DNA of 64,000 nt from CATOSP01 sp965216155. GTDB taxonomy: Bacteria > Chloroflexota > Dehalococcoidia > Lucifugimonadales > UBA3495. A model generated the notes under the pieces. It saw only the letters and a program-made list of their open reading frames with translations, did no database searches and had not been told where the DNA came from. The position numbers and the translations under genes are program-made. The stretch is from contig CBDCFD010000005.1 in assembly GCA_965216155.1 (NCBI GenBank), positions 434,001 to 498,000 on the forward strand. The letters are read 5' to 3'. This document shows, piece by piece, positions 17,792-26,961 of the stretch (position 1 is its first letter; each line of letters starts with the position of its first letter).

Positions 17792-19072
17792 CTAATGGGC
17801 GTGGGCCGTCCGTCCTTGCGTCGAACCTCCCCTGGGCATTGCCAGGGATACAAGGAACCCCACGAAGAACAACGCCGCCGCCGCGTAGAAGGCAGCATCC
17901 CATGACGTGAATTTTACCAGCGCTCCTACTAGCAACCCTGCCGCCGCGCCGAACCCGGCATTGCTGCCCCACATCAGACCCATGAACGTCGCATCCAGAC
18001 CCTTGCCTTCAACTTCGTCGATGGCCGCGGCTTGCGTCAGCGAATTGACCGAGGAGTGGAACAGTCCGAAGAGCATTATCGACGCCCACATCCCGATGCC
18101 GCCGGCTCCCAATACTGTCGTAACGGACAGGACCACTGACACGATCATCAGGGCTGCTATCACCGACCGCCTGCCGACTCTGTCGGATAGCGCGCCGAAT
18201 ATCGGTCCGGAGATCATTCCCGGTGCGGCCACCAGTGCCACGGCGATGCCAATTTGGAGGCCCCCAACCACCGTAAATGGGTCCATTCCAAGGCCGTCGC
18301 TCAAGTACAGCGGGAGGAAGAACACGTATGAGCGGTCTCCCATCCCGCGGACCGCCGACACAGTGAATATGGACCACATCCCGGTGCCGCGGAATGCCTC
18401 GGCCATCCCTCTGATCTGGGCCTTGAGATTTCTCCCCAGGTCCACGGGACCGGGCTTTGGCCCCCCTACGTTCCAGAGCAGAATCAGGACCGCTCCGCAC
18501 AGTATGAACAGCAGTGGCGTGCCGCCGCCCATGATCCATCGCCACCCTATTATCGGCAACAGTAACCCGGCGACGAGTGGCCCAGTCATGTCTCCGGCGT
18601 TCCCTGTGGCGCGGTGCAAGGAGATGTACCATCCGCGTTTTCGCGGGAACCGCCGGGCCAGCAACCCCAGTGCTGGGGGATGCCAAAGCGCACTGCCCGC
18701 GGACGCCACGACGAGCGCGAAGAGGACGGTGAGGTAATTGGGCGAGACCGAGACCAACAGGTAGCCGATGCCTATCAATGCCATGCTTGCGGCCAGCACC
18801 TGCCCGCTCCGGTACCGGAAGATGTCCACAAAAAACCCGCTGCCGACGCTGGTGACTCCGCCGGTGATCTGCCGTACAGTGGAGAGGATTCCCGCCATAA
18901 CGGGGTCCATACCAAAGGCCGCGTACATGGCCGTAACCAGCACGGGGAAGCTGTGGCCGTAGAAATGTTCAAGACCGTGGGCACCGATAAGGGTGGTGGC
19001 CATGGTCTTGTCTTTGATATAGGTTGGCTCTTCGGGGACGCCCTGGCCTCTGGCTTCGACGGCTTGAACCAC
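17792..19072 (-). CDS. MFS transporter (426 aa, 12 predicted TM)
   Basis: Twelve hydrophobic segments span the protein, with the half-repeat loop GALSDRVGRRSVIAAL and an N-terminal HGLEHFYGHSFPVLVTAMY helix. That helix resembles the fosmidomycin-resistance/oxalate-type MFS carriers (often starting with a His-rich 'H..HD.Y'). It lacks any recognisable substrate signature. The start is a GTG; an internal ATG at 19003 is an alternative, because the first 23 residues are polar and outside the fold. It is divergent from the phosphoesterase gene across about 187 bases. Confidence 0.82.
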   Translation of the reverse strand: MVQAVEARGQGVPEEPTYIKDKTMATTLIGAHGLEHFYGHSFPVLVTAMYAAFGMDPVMAGILSTVRQITGGVTSVGSGFFVDIFRYRSGQVLAASMALIGIGYLLVSVSPNYLTVLFALVVASAGSALWHPPALGLLARRFPRKRGWYISLHRATGNAGDMTGPLVAGLLLPIIGWRWIMGGGTPLLFILCGAVLILLWNVGGPKPGPVDLGRNLKAQIRGMAEAFRGTGMWSIFTVSAVRGMGDRSYVFFLPLYLSDGLGMDPFTVVGGLQIGIAVALVAAPGMISGPIFGALSDRVGRRSVIAALMIVSVVLSVTTVLGAGGIGMWASIMLFGLFHSSVNSLTQAAAIDEVEGKGLDATFMGLMWGSNAGFGAAAGLLVGALVKFTSWDAAFYAAAALFFVGFLVSLAMPRGGSTQGRTAHAH

Positions 19073-19259
19073 GTATTGGACCTGCTTTCCTGCCGATTGT
19101 GAGAAGGCGATCTCACAAGTGGACCGCTATCGCCTCGCGATTGGCAGTATACTCTCGGCATTCGTAGGCGGCAAGTCGCCTAATCTTGCCGGTCAGACCC
19201 GCACAGTCCCGTCCCCGCGGCGGTATAATTTGACGTATCAGCCCAAGGGAGATGAAGTG

Positions 19260-19994
19260 GTGGTGCGTACTCTGGTCGTATCAGACGTCCATTCCAACCT
19301 GGAAGCCCTGGAAGCGGTCATGGCCGATGCTGCGGACCGGGGAGGGTTCGACCAGGTCTGGTGCCTCGGCGACGCCGTGGGATACGGGCCGGACCCGGGC
19401 CTCTGCCTATCTCTGCTCAGAAGTCATGATCTGATCGCTGTTGCCGGCAACCATGATTTCGCCGCCGTTGGCAAACGGACCACCCAAGACTTCAACGGCG
19501 CTGCCAGGGCCGCGGCAGTCTGGACGCACAGCGCACTTTCTCCAGAGGATTCCGAATTTCTTTCCGCCCTGCCATTTACCGAGACCCGGGACCCGTTCAC
19601 GCTGGTGCACGGCAGCTTGAGGCAGCCCATCGACGAATACTTGCTAGACGCAGAAGCTGCCCAGGCTACTCTGGAGCTATTGCAAGGACGGTTCCTCCTC
19701 GTCGGACACAGCCATTTGCCTTTCATTTGCCGCGAAAACGGTGGCGAACCGGAATTCAGGCAGTTCACCGAAGATGAGGTGTTCCCCCTGGGAACGGAAC
19801 GCCTTATCATTAACCCTGGAAGCGTGGGTCAACCCCGCGACCGGGACCGTCGGCCCAGCTACGCTATCTACGACCAAGCCATGCAGACCATCGAGCGGCA
19901 CAGGGTGGAATACGACATAGCCAGGACCCAGCAGAAGATGCGCGCCGTCGGACTCCCGGAATACTTGATCGACCGCCTCGACCACGGGCTTTAG
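19260..19994 (+). CDS. Metallophosphoesterase, YfcE/calcineurin-like (244 aa)
   Basis: All five metal-binding blocks of the calcineurin-like phosphoesterase fold are present in order: VVSDVHSNLEAL, CLGDAVGYGP, VAGNHDFAAV, TLVHGS, and VGHSHLP followed by INPGSVGQPRD. Relatives hydrolyse phosphodiesters or small phosphate esters with two metal ions; the physiological substrate is not evident. The start is placed at one of two adjacent GTG codons (19257/19260), with AAGGGAG upstream. The reading frame extends 46 codons further, but that part has no family features. A TATAAT lies at 19224-19229. Confidence 0.88.
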   Translation: MVRTLVVSDVHSNLEALEAVMADAADRGGFDQVWCLGDAVGYGPDPGLCLSLLRSHDLIAVAGNHDFAAVGKRTTQDFNGAARAAAVWTHSALSPEDSEFLSALPFTETRDPFTLVHGSLRQPIDEYLLDAEAAQATLELLQGRFLLVGHSHLPFICRENGGEPEFRQFTEDEVFPLGTERLIINPGSVGQPRDRDRRPSYAIYDQAMQTIERHRVEYDIARTQQKMRAVGLPEYLIDRLDHGL

Positions 19995-20345
19995 GCCGCA
20001 CCCGCCAGGTAATTCACGCAATTGTGGTGGCTGGGACCGGCTCCAGTAACTTTTAACTATCTCGGTCAGCGATGCGTTAGCGTCGTTGCTACCCTGCCAG
20101 CCGTTCCGGTCTTGAGACGGAATCGAGTCATGTTAAAGGAAGGCCGCGTTCTGATATAGGGACATTCGGGGGTTCCAGTATTCGGCGGACCTAGGCGGGG
20201 ACGGGTCCAGTATGTTTATGGAATGACCCTGGAATCGATAGCCACCGCATTGACAACTCAGATCGATTATTGCTAGGCTCAGGTTATAGAAACGGCCCAA
20301 CTATTGCCAAGTTCCAAGTGCAACGACAAAGGCTTCCCCGACTCT
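19995..20345. other. Gene-free stretch upstream of tRNA-Lys
   Basis: This 351-base gap shows no plausible reading frame, no strong hairpin and no repeat that I can place. It presumably holds the phosphoesterase gene terminator and the tRNA promoter, but neither is clear by eye. Confidence 0.4.
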
Positions 20346-20421
20346 GGCCCGCTAGCTCAACTGGCAGAGCAACGGACTCTTAATCCGTAGGTTCTCGGTT
20401 CGACCCCGAGGCGGGTCACCA
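20346..20421 (+). tRNA. tRNA-Lys (anticodon CTT)
   Basis: The cloverleaf folds fully. The acceptor stem GGCCCGC pairs with GCGGGTC (one G-T pair), the anticodon stem ACGGA/TCCGT encloses loop CTCTTAA with anticodon CTT, and the T loop is TTCGACC. The 3' end ACCA is encoded. It reads AAG lysine codons. The next gene downstream is an LLM monooxygenase that has its own ribosome site. Confidence 0.96.
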
Positions 20422-20611
20422 GCCTCCTTCATTGCGATTCAACCTCCGGCAAACTTCCCGCGCTGTCGCGAGCGCCAGTGCGCTATTCCTATCCCATACC
20501 TTATCGGGTATACTGGACTTGCCTCCTCCCCGGGAGCCGGAGTCTTTAATTGAGTCCGGACAAGCGGGACTAATTCGAACCGTGGCCCCATCATCCTCAA
20601 GGAGATTGTAT

Positions 20612-21805
20612 ATGAAATTCGGAATTCTATATGAGGGCCAGCGGCCCTTCGAAGGTAACGATATCGACTGGAACAGCCTCTATAGAGAGACGCTGGACCA
20701 GTGCGAGCTGGCCGATCAGGTTGGATTCGACAACCTCTGGTTTGTGGAGCACCACTTCCTCACCGGGTTTTCGGCCTCGCCATGCCCTGAGGTGCTGTTC
20801 GGCGCTTTGAGCCAGCGGACCAAGAACATAAGGATCGGCTTCGGGGTCTCGATCCTGCCTGCCCACCACCCCCTGCATATTGCAGAACGGGTTGCCATGG
20901 TGGACCAGTTGACCAATGGCCGTGTCGAGTTCGGCACTGGCCGGTCAAACGCTTACGAACAGATTGGCCAGGGCATCGATCCCCGGGAGACACGGGATAG
21001 GTGGGATGAAGCCTTGCGAATGCTCCCGCAGATATGGCAGTCCGACGAGTTCTCATGGGAAGGAAACTTCTGGAACGTCCCTGCCCGCCGGGTCCTGCCC
21101 CAGATATACCAGAAGCCCCATCCACGCATGTACCTCGCGTGTACGCAGACCGACAGTTTCCGGTTGGCGGCCGAAAAGGGAATAGGTGTCTTGTCCTCCG
21201 CGTCCTACGCCGTGGATATCCTGGCTGAGCACATGAAAGTCTACCGGGAGGCGATTAAGAACGCCAACCCCGTGGGCGCCTTCGTTAACGACTTCTGGGG
21301 CAATAACGTCCACTCCTTTTGCGGTAAGGACGATCAGGAAGCCAAAGAGCTGTGCGCCCAGTCCATGAAGAACTTCTTCGGACCCGACAAGCCATATATC
21401 GCGGGTCGTATCGGCGCTTACGAAGAGCTTCTGGAAGCCTGGGGCGGGGTCCCCGACCACCTCAAGGCCGACTTCGGACGCTGGCTCCGCCAGTCCGACG
21501 AGGAGCACCAGGAACAGGCCGCGGAAGCGGGTATTTCCCTGGACTCCGGTCCGGGCGCGGCTCGGGCGGCCATCGCCCAATTGGACGCAAACACCCTCTC
21601 TGACCGCGGCGTGATCATCGCCGGAAACCCGGAGAGCTGCATCAAGACCATCCAGATGTACGAAGACATCGGCGTTGACCAGGTCATGCTCATCATGCAG
21701 ACGGAGACCATCGAGCACGAGCGGGTCATGGAGTCCATCGAGCTGTTCGGCAAGGAAGTCATCCCCGTCTTCCAGAGGGAAGAGGCCGCCATAGCGGACA
21801 ACTAG
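20612..21805 (+). CDS. LLM-class flavin-dependent monooxygenase (397 aa)
   Basis: This is a fourth luciferase-like enzyme. It begins MKFGILYEGQRPFEG and has NLWFVEHHFLTGFSASP, TKNIRIGFGVSILPAHHPLH, and TNGRVEFGTGRSNAYEQIG, all in barrel strands that form the flavin pocket. The start ATG has AAGGAG 8 bases upstream; the frame is open further to 20432 through the tRNA-proximal sequence, but that part is not protein-like. It resembles the bacterial-luciferase-like long-chain group more than the 6020 paralogue. A 38-bp perfect palindrome follows about 65 bases after the stop. Confidence 0.9.
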   Translation: MKFGILYEGQRPFEGNDIDWNSLYRETLDQCELADQVGFDNLWFVEHHFLTGFSASPCPEVLFGALSQRTKNIRIGFGVSILPAHHPLHIAERVAMVDQLTNGRVEFGTGRSNAYEQIGQGIDPRETRDRWDEALRMLPQIWQSDEFSWEGNFWNVPARRVLPQIYQKPHPRMYLACTQTDSFRLAAEKGIGVLSSASYAVDILAEHMKVYREAIKNANPVGAFVNDFWGNNVHSFCGKDDQEAKELCAQSMKNFFGPDKPYIAGRIGAYEELLEAWGGVPDHLKADFGRWLRQSDEEHQEQAAEAGISLDSGPGAARAAIAQLDANTLSDRGVIIAGNPESCIKTIQMYEDIGVDQVMLIMQTETIEHERVMESIELFGKEVIPVFQREEAAIADN

Positions 21806-21870
21806 CAGTCCAACATTCTCGGCTACTCCTCATTTCAACTCCCCTTTTCCAAAGGTGCAGACGGCTTGAA

Positions 21871-21908
21871 CGTGGCTAGGGGCGATTCTAGAATCGCCCC
21901 TAGCCACG
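21871..21908. terminator. 38-bp perfect palindrome, likely transcription terminator
   Basis: Positions 21871-21889 are the exact reverse complement of 21890-21908, with no spacer between the arms. As RNA it would form a very stable hairpin of about 17 bp after loop opening. There is no immediate U-run (a TTTT lies about 9 bases on), so it may stop transcription from either side or serve another role such as protein binding. Confidence 0.55.
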
Positions 21909-22061
21909 GCATGAGCTTTTAACCGCCCCCGTCAGCGCTCCCCCGTAGGGAAAGAGAGTTTCAGGCGTATCCCGCCCGCGATCCGGAAGTCTTTCGCTGG
22001 AACTCCAATTTCCCGTGGCTAGAGGTTTGGCCGCCATAACTTCTTTGAGGAGGACGATATT

Positions 22062-22661
22062 ATGATAGAACTGCGTTTGTCCGAGATGTTCGCGGTGTTG
22101 TTGCCGGTGGTTATATACTCCCTCGGCGTGGGGATTTACGCCTTGGTCATCATAAATATCTACCGGGTTATGACCCGCAGGGACATTTTCACCCTGGACC
22201 TTTCCAGGTTTGAGGAACCCGAGAATCCAGCCTCGCGCAAGGCGCTGCATTTCATTTCCTACGTTCTCAAGTATATCCTGCTGTATCCTCTAATTTCCTT
22301 TGCCTGGTTTGGCATATTGTTCATCATAGTGTCCATCATCGCCACAGACAGGGAGGCTAAAGACCTGCTCCTCAGCGCCATGTTGGCGCTGGCCCTGGTT
22401 CGGATAATGTCCTACTACTCCACGACATTTGCCCGGCACTTCGCCAGATTCCTGCCCCTTACTGTAGTGAGCATACTCATACTCGACCTCCGTCACATCC
22501 ACATAGACCTGGGCCTGCTGGCGCGGGGGGTAGTGGACGAGGGAGAGACCTTCTTCTATTACTGGATATTCATCGTGCTCCTGGAGTTGACCCTGCGAGC
22601 CGCTGAACCTATCTGGAGGTCCCTGCGCTTGCGCGAGAGGTTCGAAGTTATAGACGACTAG
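22062..22661 (+). CDS. Membrane protein of unknown family (199 aa)
   Basis: I do not recognise a family. Hydrophobicity suggests five membrane helices: residues about 8-30 (FAVLLPVVIYSLGVGIYALV), 70-95, 105-120, 135-150 and 165-180. A short charged loop follows the first helix with YRVMTRRDIFTLDLSRF. The start ATG has GGAGGA 9 bases upstream. It is followed by two more small membrane-protein genes in the same direction, so the three may form one operon and one complex. Function unknown. Confidence 0.7.
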   Translation: MIELRLSEMFAVLLPVVIYSLGVGIYALVIINIYRVMTRRDIFTLDLSRFEEPENPASRKALHFISYVLKYILLYPLISFAWFGILFIIVSIIATDREAKDLLLSAMLALALVRIMSYYSTTFARHFARFLPLTVVSILILDLRHIHIDLGLLARGVVDEGETFFYYWIFIVLLELTLRAAEPIWRSLRLRERFEVIDD

Positions 22662-22771
22662 GCATTGTTGATATTTCCCCGTCGTTCCGGCCGCGTTCAT
22701 GGTATGCGTATGGATAATTTCCAACCATTTTCAGTCACACCCGTTTCTTCATTCAACGGCTGCCGGAACGG

Positions 22772-23173
22772 TTGCGGAGAATTGCCGGAAGCATTAGGAG
22801 GACAGATCTGCTCATCATCATGCTGGGAGTGGCCGTGATGGTGATTGGGGTCATCTCGGTTATGTCCAGTTGGTTTCTGGGTAGTATCTTCTACGATGGG
22901 GTACTGCAAGTCCTGAATTCCTTTACCGACCCTGCGGAGAGAAAGTTTTTGCACGACCCTGATAAGCTGGAGGGAGTGAATTTTTCTCTTAGCGAGACCA
23001 AATCTGAAATGGGCTCGCTACTCATGCAGTTCCTTGGCGGCATAGGCTTTGCGGGTGGGGCTCTCATTGTTGTTTTAGGTTTCATTTACCATTTGGGGCT
23101 CAAAATGCTGGGCGACAGGCCGGACGATCCGGGATTGACCGGCGGGTTGGGATGGCCGTCAAGGCGGGACTGA
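22772..23173 (+). CDS. Small membrane protein (about 133 aa), unknown
   Basis: Two hydrophobic helices are evident, LLIIMLGVAVMVIGVISVMS near the N-terminus and FLGGIGFAGGALIVVLGFIY near residue 100, with a polar central part. The start is uncertain: a TTG at 22772 gives 133 residues, while an ATG at 22820 lies downstream of a strong AGGAGGA and would cut into the first helix. The end overlaps the next gene by 22 bases, which suggests translational coupling. No family recognised. Confidence 0.55.
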   Translation: MRRIAGSIRRTDLLIIMLGVAVMVIGVISVMSSWFLGSIFYDGVLQVLNSFTDPAERKFLHDPDKLEGVNFSLSETKSEMGSLLMQFLGGIGFAGGALIVVLGFIYHLGLKMLGDRPDDPGLTGGLGWPSRRD

Positions 23174-23415
23174 TTATGGCGGGGATTGGATTCCTCATGA
23201 CAGTCTCCGGCTGGATTGCAGGGCCCATTATCTATGAGGTTACCATCTATGACTATAGTGAGGTGATATTCCAGATACTGGGGATATTCCGGTTAATCAT
23301 GCTCGTAGGTATAATAATCTTGATTTGCGGGATTTGCATTACTATTCTCTGGAAACTCTTCCACCGTGACCAGTTGCCTGGCGAGATTAACAATAGACGC
23401 GGCGGGGGGCGATAG
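23152..23415 (+). CDS. Small membrane protein (87 aa), unknown
   Basis: The gene overlaps the previous one by 22 bases and starts with ATG. Two hydrophobic helices (AGLIMAGIGFLMTVSGWIAG and IMLVGIIILICGICITIL) flank a short polar loop containing YEVTIYDYSEV. The tail is basic and glycine rich (NNRRGGGR). Its overall layout (two helices with a central loop) matches the preceding protein, so the two could be diverged paralogues or partners. Function unknown. Confidence 0.6.
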   Translation: MAVKAGLIMAGIGFLMTVSGWIAGPIIYEVTIYDYSEVIFQILGIFRLIMLVGIIILICGICITILWKLFHRDQLPGEINNRRGGGR

Positions 23416-23469
23416 TTAACGGCGCCACGATGATTGAGAATCCCCATCCACAGCAAGCGGAGAGTTGAA

Positions 23470-24588
23470 ATGTCCATGCTAAAAACGAGTGTCGGAACGC
23501 CGGAGACCCAACCCGACCCCGCCGAGTCCGATACCGCCGTGGTGTTCCGCGGCGACGGAGAACCTGCGTCGCCGCGCCTGCTCCTCGACCGCCTGGCCGT
23601 GATAGACGCCGGGACGGGGTTCGAGGCCGACTCCTATTCCCTCGGAGGCAGCGTCGCCGCCCTGGAAAATTACTTCGCCGATGCCCTGGGAAAGGAGGCC
23701 GCCATATTCATACCCACCGGCACCCTGGCCAACCACCTCGCTATCCGGGCGCTCTGCGGCGGCAGACCCAGGGCAATCGTCCCGGAGCAAAGCCACCTGT
23801 ACCAGGACTCCGGGGACTGTGTGACTCGGCTGAGCAGCATCAACCTCATTCCTCTGGCCAAAGGGAGGTGCTGTTTCGACCTGGCGGAGTTGAAAGAGGC
23901 GGTCCGTGAATCCACTGCGGGACGGGTCGTCAACCCCATCGGTGCGATGATGATCGAGAGTCCGGTCAGGAGGCAACAAGGGCAGGTAGTGTCGTTTCCG
24001 GAAATGACAGCAATGACAGGCTTCTGCCGCTCCGAAGGCATACACACCCACCTGGACGGCGCAAGACTCTACATGATGTCCGCCGCCTCGGGGACTTCAC
24101 CCAAAGAGTACGCTGCGTTGTTCGACACGGTCTACGTCTCCCTGTACAAATACTTCGGTGCACCGTTCGGCGCTATCCTGGCGGGAGACTCAAAGTGGAT
24201 CGCCGGTATGTACCACACCCGCCGCATGTTCGGCGGCGGGTTGTCCCACGCCTATTTCGTGGCAGCTCTCGCGCTTCAAGGTGTTCAAGGCTTCGAGGCA
24301 CGATTCGGGCAGGCAATGCGGAAGGGTAGAGAGCTTTTCGACAGGCTCAACACATTGGAGGGCATCCAGATCACCGAGTTCGAGCACGGCTCGAATATTT
24401 TCCCGGCAGCGTTCGATGACGCCGCCAGCCACCAGGCGATGATTGACGAACTACGGGAACGGGGCGTCTTCGTTTACCATTCCGACGAAGGCGGCTCAGT
24501 CTCCACTTTGAGCGTCAATACCACCATTCTGAGGCAGTCCAACGACCAAATTCTGACGGCGTTCAGAGAGGCGTTGAATAGCTCATAG
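23470..24588 (+). CDS. Threonine aldolase/beta-eliminating lyase family PLP enzyme (372 aa)
   Basis: The fold-type I PLP architecture is visible: FIPTGTLANHLAIRAL (phosphate-binding region), VPEQSHLYQDSGD, THLDGARLYMMSAA with the cofactor-pairing Asp and the LDGAR signature of GLY1-like aldolases, and VSLYKYFGAPFGAIL with the Schiff-base Lys. It should cleave threonine or allo-threonine, or a related beta-hydroxy amino acid, to glycine plus aldehyde. The start at 23470 follows GCGGAGAG; a further upstream ATG (23434) is less likely. The tRNA-Leu gene lies 56 bases beyond the stop. Confidence 0.88.
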   Translation: MSMLKTSVGTPETQPDPAESDTAVVFRGDGEPASPRLLLDRLAVIDAGTGFEADSYSLGGSVAALENYFADALGKEAAIFIPTGTLANHLAIRALCGGRPRAIVPEQSHLYQDSGDCVTRLSSINLIPLAKGRCCFDLAELKEAVRESTAGRVVNPIGAMMIESPVRRQQGQVVSFPEMTAMTGFCRSEGIHTHLDGARLYMMSAASGTSPKEYAALFDTVYVSLYKYFGAPFGAILAGDSKWIAGMYHTRRMFGGGLSHAYFVAALALQGVQGFEARFGQAMRKGRELFDRLNTLEGIQITEFEHGSNIFPAAFDDAASHQAMIDELRERGVFVYHSDEGGSVSTLSVNTTILRQSNDQILTAFREALNSS

Positions 24589-24644
24589 ACCGCCGGTTTT
24601 CCGGTAGCCATAAATAGGGATTGTGCTAAAATGTTATCCCGGCC

Positions 24645-24729
24645 GGGGAAGTGTCGGAACTGGTAGACGAGCATGATTTAGGATCATGTGCTGAAAGGCG
24701 TGGGAGTTCGAGTCTCCCCTTCCCCACCA
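24645..24729 (+). tRNA. tRNA-Leu (anticodon TAG)
   Basis: The acceptor GGGGAAG pairs with CTTCCCC, the anticodon stem CATGA/TCATG holds loop TTTAGGA with anticodon TAG, and a long variable arm (class II tRNA) precedes the T stem GGGAG/CTCCC. The 3' ACCA is encoded. It reads CTA and CTG-type leucine codons. Confidence 0.96.
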
Positions 24730-24795
24730 TATTTTCAACAAGCAACTGGTGGCCCAAAACCAAAAAGGACGGCGAGGCCCCGCGAGGAGGTCTAA

Positions 24796-25878
24796 TTGGC
24801 GGATCTGCTGGAAGTAAGAGACCTTAGGACCTACTTTTACACCTTCGAGGGTGTGGTAAAGGCGGTGGACGGGGTCTCGTATGAACTGGAAGAGGGCGAG
24901 ACCCTGGGCCTGGTGGGAGAGAGCGGCTGCGGCAAGAGCGTCAGCGCGCTCTCGGTGATGCGGCTGATTCCGGACCCGCCGGGAAAGATCGTAGACGGAG
25001 AGATCCTCTTCGAAAACGAAGACATACTGAAGATCGACATGGACGACATGCGGTCGATCCGCGGCGGGAAGATCTCGATGGTCTTCCAGGAGCCCATGAC
25101 GTCGCTGAACCCGGTCCTGACCGTGGAGAAGCAGGTGACGGAGACGCTGCAACTCCACATGGGGATGAACGGGGAGGAATCCCGCCGGGAGGGAGTGGAC
25201 CTGCTGGCCCGGGTTGGCATTCCGGACCCGGAACGGCGGATCAAACAGTACCCGCACCAGTTCAGCGGCGGGATGCGCCAGCGCGTGATGATCGCAATGG
25301 CGCTGAGCTGCAACCCGAAGCTGATCATCGCCGACGAGCCGACGACGGCGCTGGACGTGACGATTCAGGCGCAGATTCTGGAGCTGATGAAGTCCCTGAC
25401 CAGCGAGTTCGGAGTGGCCCTGATCGTGATCACCCACAACCTGGGGGTGGTGGCCCGCTACGCCGACCGGGTGAACATCATGTACGCCGGGAAGATCATC
25501 GAGCGCGGGACGGCCCAGGAGATCTACTCCAAGCCGAGGCACCCCTACACGGTGGGCCTGCTGAACTCGGTGCCCAGGCTGGACCTGCCCCGGCGGGCCA
25601 AGCTGGACCCCATCGAAGGACAGCCGCCCGACCTGGTGAACCTGGCCCCCGGGTGTTCCTTCCGGGACCGCTGCCGGTGGGCGGTGGACAAGTGCTCGCT
25701 GGACATACCGCCGCTGATGCCGGCGGGCGACGGGCACTGGTCGGCGTGCTGGCGGATCGAAGAGATGGAGGGGCTGGTTGACGAGTACCGCAGACAGCGC
25801 GGGTTGGAAGCGGAAGTAGAGGCGGCGGAGATGGAAGCGGCGGAGGCCGAACAACGCCTGGCAAGGGAGAGCGAATAA
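24796..25878 (+). CDS. Oligopeptide/dipeptide ABC transporter ATP-binding protein (OppD/DppD type, 360 aa)
   Basis: Walker A GESGCGKS near residue 42, Q-loop VFQEP, signature FSGGMRQR, Walker B LIIADEPT and switch ITHNLG are all intact. A C-terminal oligopeptide-transporter extension with the CSFRDRCRWAVDKC cysteine cluster is present, which in this family can bind an Fe-S cluster. It powers import of peptides or related solutes with a partner ATPase encoded right after it. The start is TTG, with GAGGAGG 8 bases upstream. No permease or binding-protein gene is nearby, so these must be elsewhere. GC content and GC-ending codons look higher than in neighbours. Confidence 0.92.
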   Translation: MADLLEVRDLRTYFYTFEGVVKAVDGVSYELEEGETLGLVGESGCGKSVSALSVMRLIPDPPGKIVDGEILFENEDILKIDMDDMRSIRGGKISMVFQEPMTSLNPVLTVEKQVTETLQLHMGMNGEESRREGVDLLARVGIPDPERRIKQYPHQFSGGMRQRVMIAMALSCNPKLIIADEPTTALDVTIQAQILELMKSLTSEFGVALIVITHNLGVVARYADRVNIMYAGKIIERGTAQEIYSKPRHPYTVGLLNSVPRLDLPRRAKLDPIEGQPPDLVNLAPGCSFRDRCRWAVDKCSLDIPPLMPAGDGHWSACWRIEEMEGLVDEYRRQRGLEAEVEAAEMEAAEAEQRLARESE

Positions 25879-25880
25879 CA

Positions 25881-26925
25881 ATGACGACGACACCGGAGGC
25901 CCGGGCGCAGGGAACAACGGCATCGGCGAACGACGACATACTGCTGGAGGTAAGAGACCTCAAGATGTACTTCCCGGTGAGTTCGGGGTTGGTGTTCCAG
26001 AGGACGGTGGCGTACATCAAGGCGGTGGACGGCCTCAGCTTCTCTGTGAAACGTGGCGAGACCCTCGGGCTGGTGGGAGAGAGCGGCTGCGGCAAGACGA
26101 CCATGGGCCGCTGCATCCTCCAGCTATACAAGCCGACGGGAGGGCAGGTGCTGTTCGAGGGGCAGGACCTGACCACTCTGTCGACGCGGCAGATGCGCGA
26201 GAAACGCCGGGAGATGCAGGTGATCTTCCAGGACCCGTACAGCTCGCTGAACCCGCGGATGACCGCGGGGAACATCATCGGCGAGCCGCTGATCGTCCAC
26301 GGGCTGGTGCGGGGGAAGGCGGAGTACCGGGAACGGGTGGCCGACCTCTTGCAGAACGTGGGGCTGAACCCGTACATGGCGGACCGGTTCCCCCACGAGT
26401 TCAGCGGCGGGCAGAGGCAGAGGATCGGCGTGGCGCGGGCGCTGTCGGTGGGCCCCAAGTTCATCGTGGCGGACGAGCCGGTGTCGGCGCTGGACGTGTC
26501 GATCCAGGCGCAGATCATCAACCTGCTGGAAGACCTTGCAGGAGCAGTTCGGGCTGACCTACCTGTTCATCGCCCACGACCTGTCGGTGGTGCGGCACAT
26601 CAGCGACCGCGTGGGAGTGATGTACCTGGGCCACATGATGGAGCTTGCGGAGCGGAACGAGATCTACGTGAACCCGGTCCACCCGTACACGCGGGCGCTG
26701 CTGTCGGCGGTGCCGATCCCGGACCCGGTCATCGACGCGCAGCGGGAGCGGATCCTGCTGACCGGCGAGGTGCCCAGCCCGCTGAACCCGCCGACGGGAT
26801 GCGTGTTCCACCCCCGGTGCCCGATAGCCAACGACGAATGTTCCCAGCACCTGCCGGAGCTGAGGGAAGTTTCGCCCAACCACTGGGCGTCCTGCCTCCG
26901 CGCCGACGGCTACGGCCCGTTCTAA
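25881..26925 (+). pseudogene. Oligopeptide ABC transporter ATP-binding protein (OppF/DppF type), frameshifted
   Basis: The N-terminal two-thirds carries Walker A GESGCGKT, signature FSGGQRQR and Walker B FIVADEPV. At about 26535 the frame breaks: GAC CTT GCA GGA replaces the expected GAC CTG CAG GAG, meaning one extra T at 26536-26537. The other frame then resumes exactly with QEQFGLTYLFIAHDLSVV and runs to a stop at 26925 with the C-terminal cysteine cluster HPRCPIANDEC. Apart from this one base the gene is well conserved, so either the mutation is recent or the base is a sequencing/assembly error. It starts 2 bases after oppD ends, making a tight operon. Confidence 0.88.
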
Positions 26926-26961
26926 CCCCGGCCCATTCTCCGGCCGATTCCAGGGAGACCA

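Noticed and set aside
24634..25923. Minus-strand frame of 429 codons across tRNA-Leu and the OppD gene
   Set aside because: It runs through a tRNA gene and is complementary to an intact ABC ATPase; composition is His/Arg/Pro-rich as expected for a shadow.
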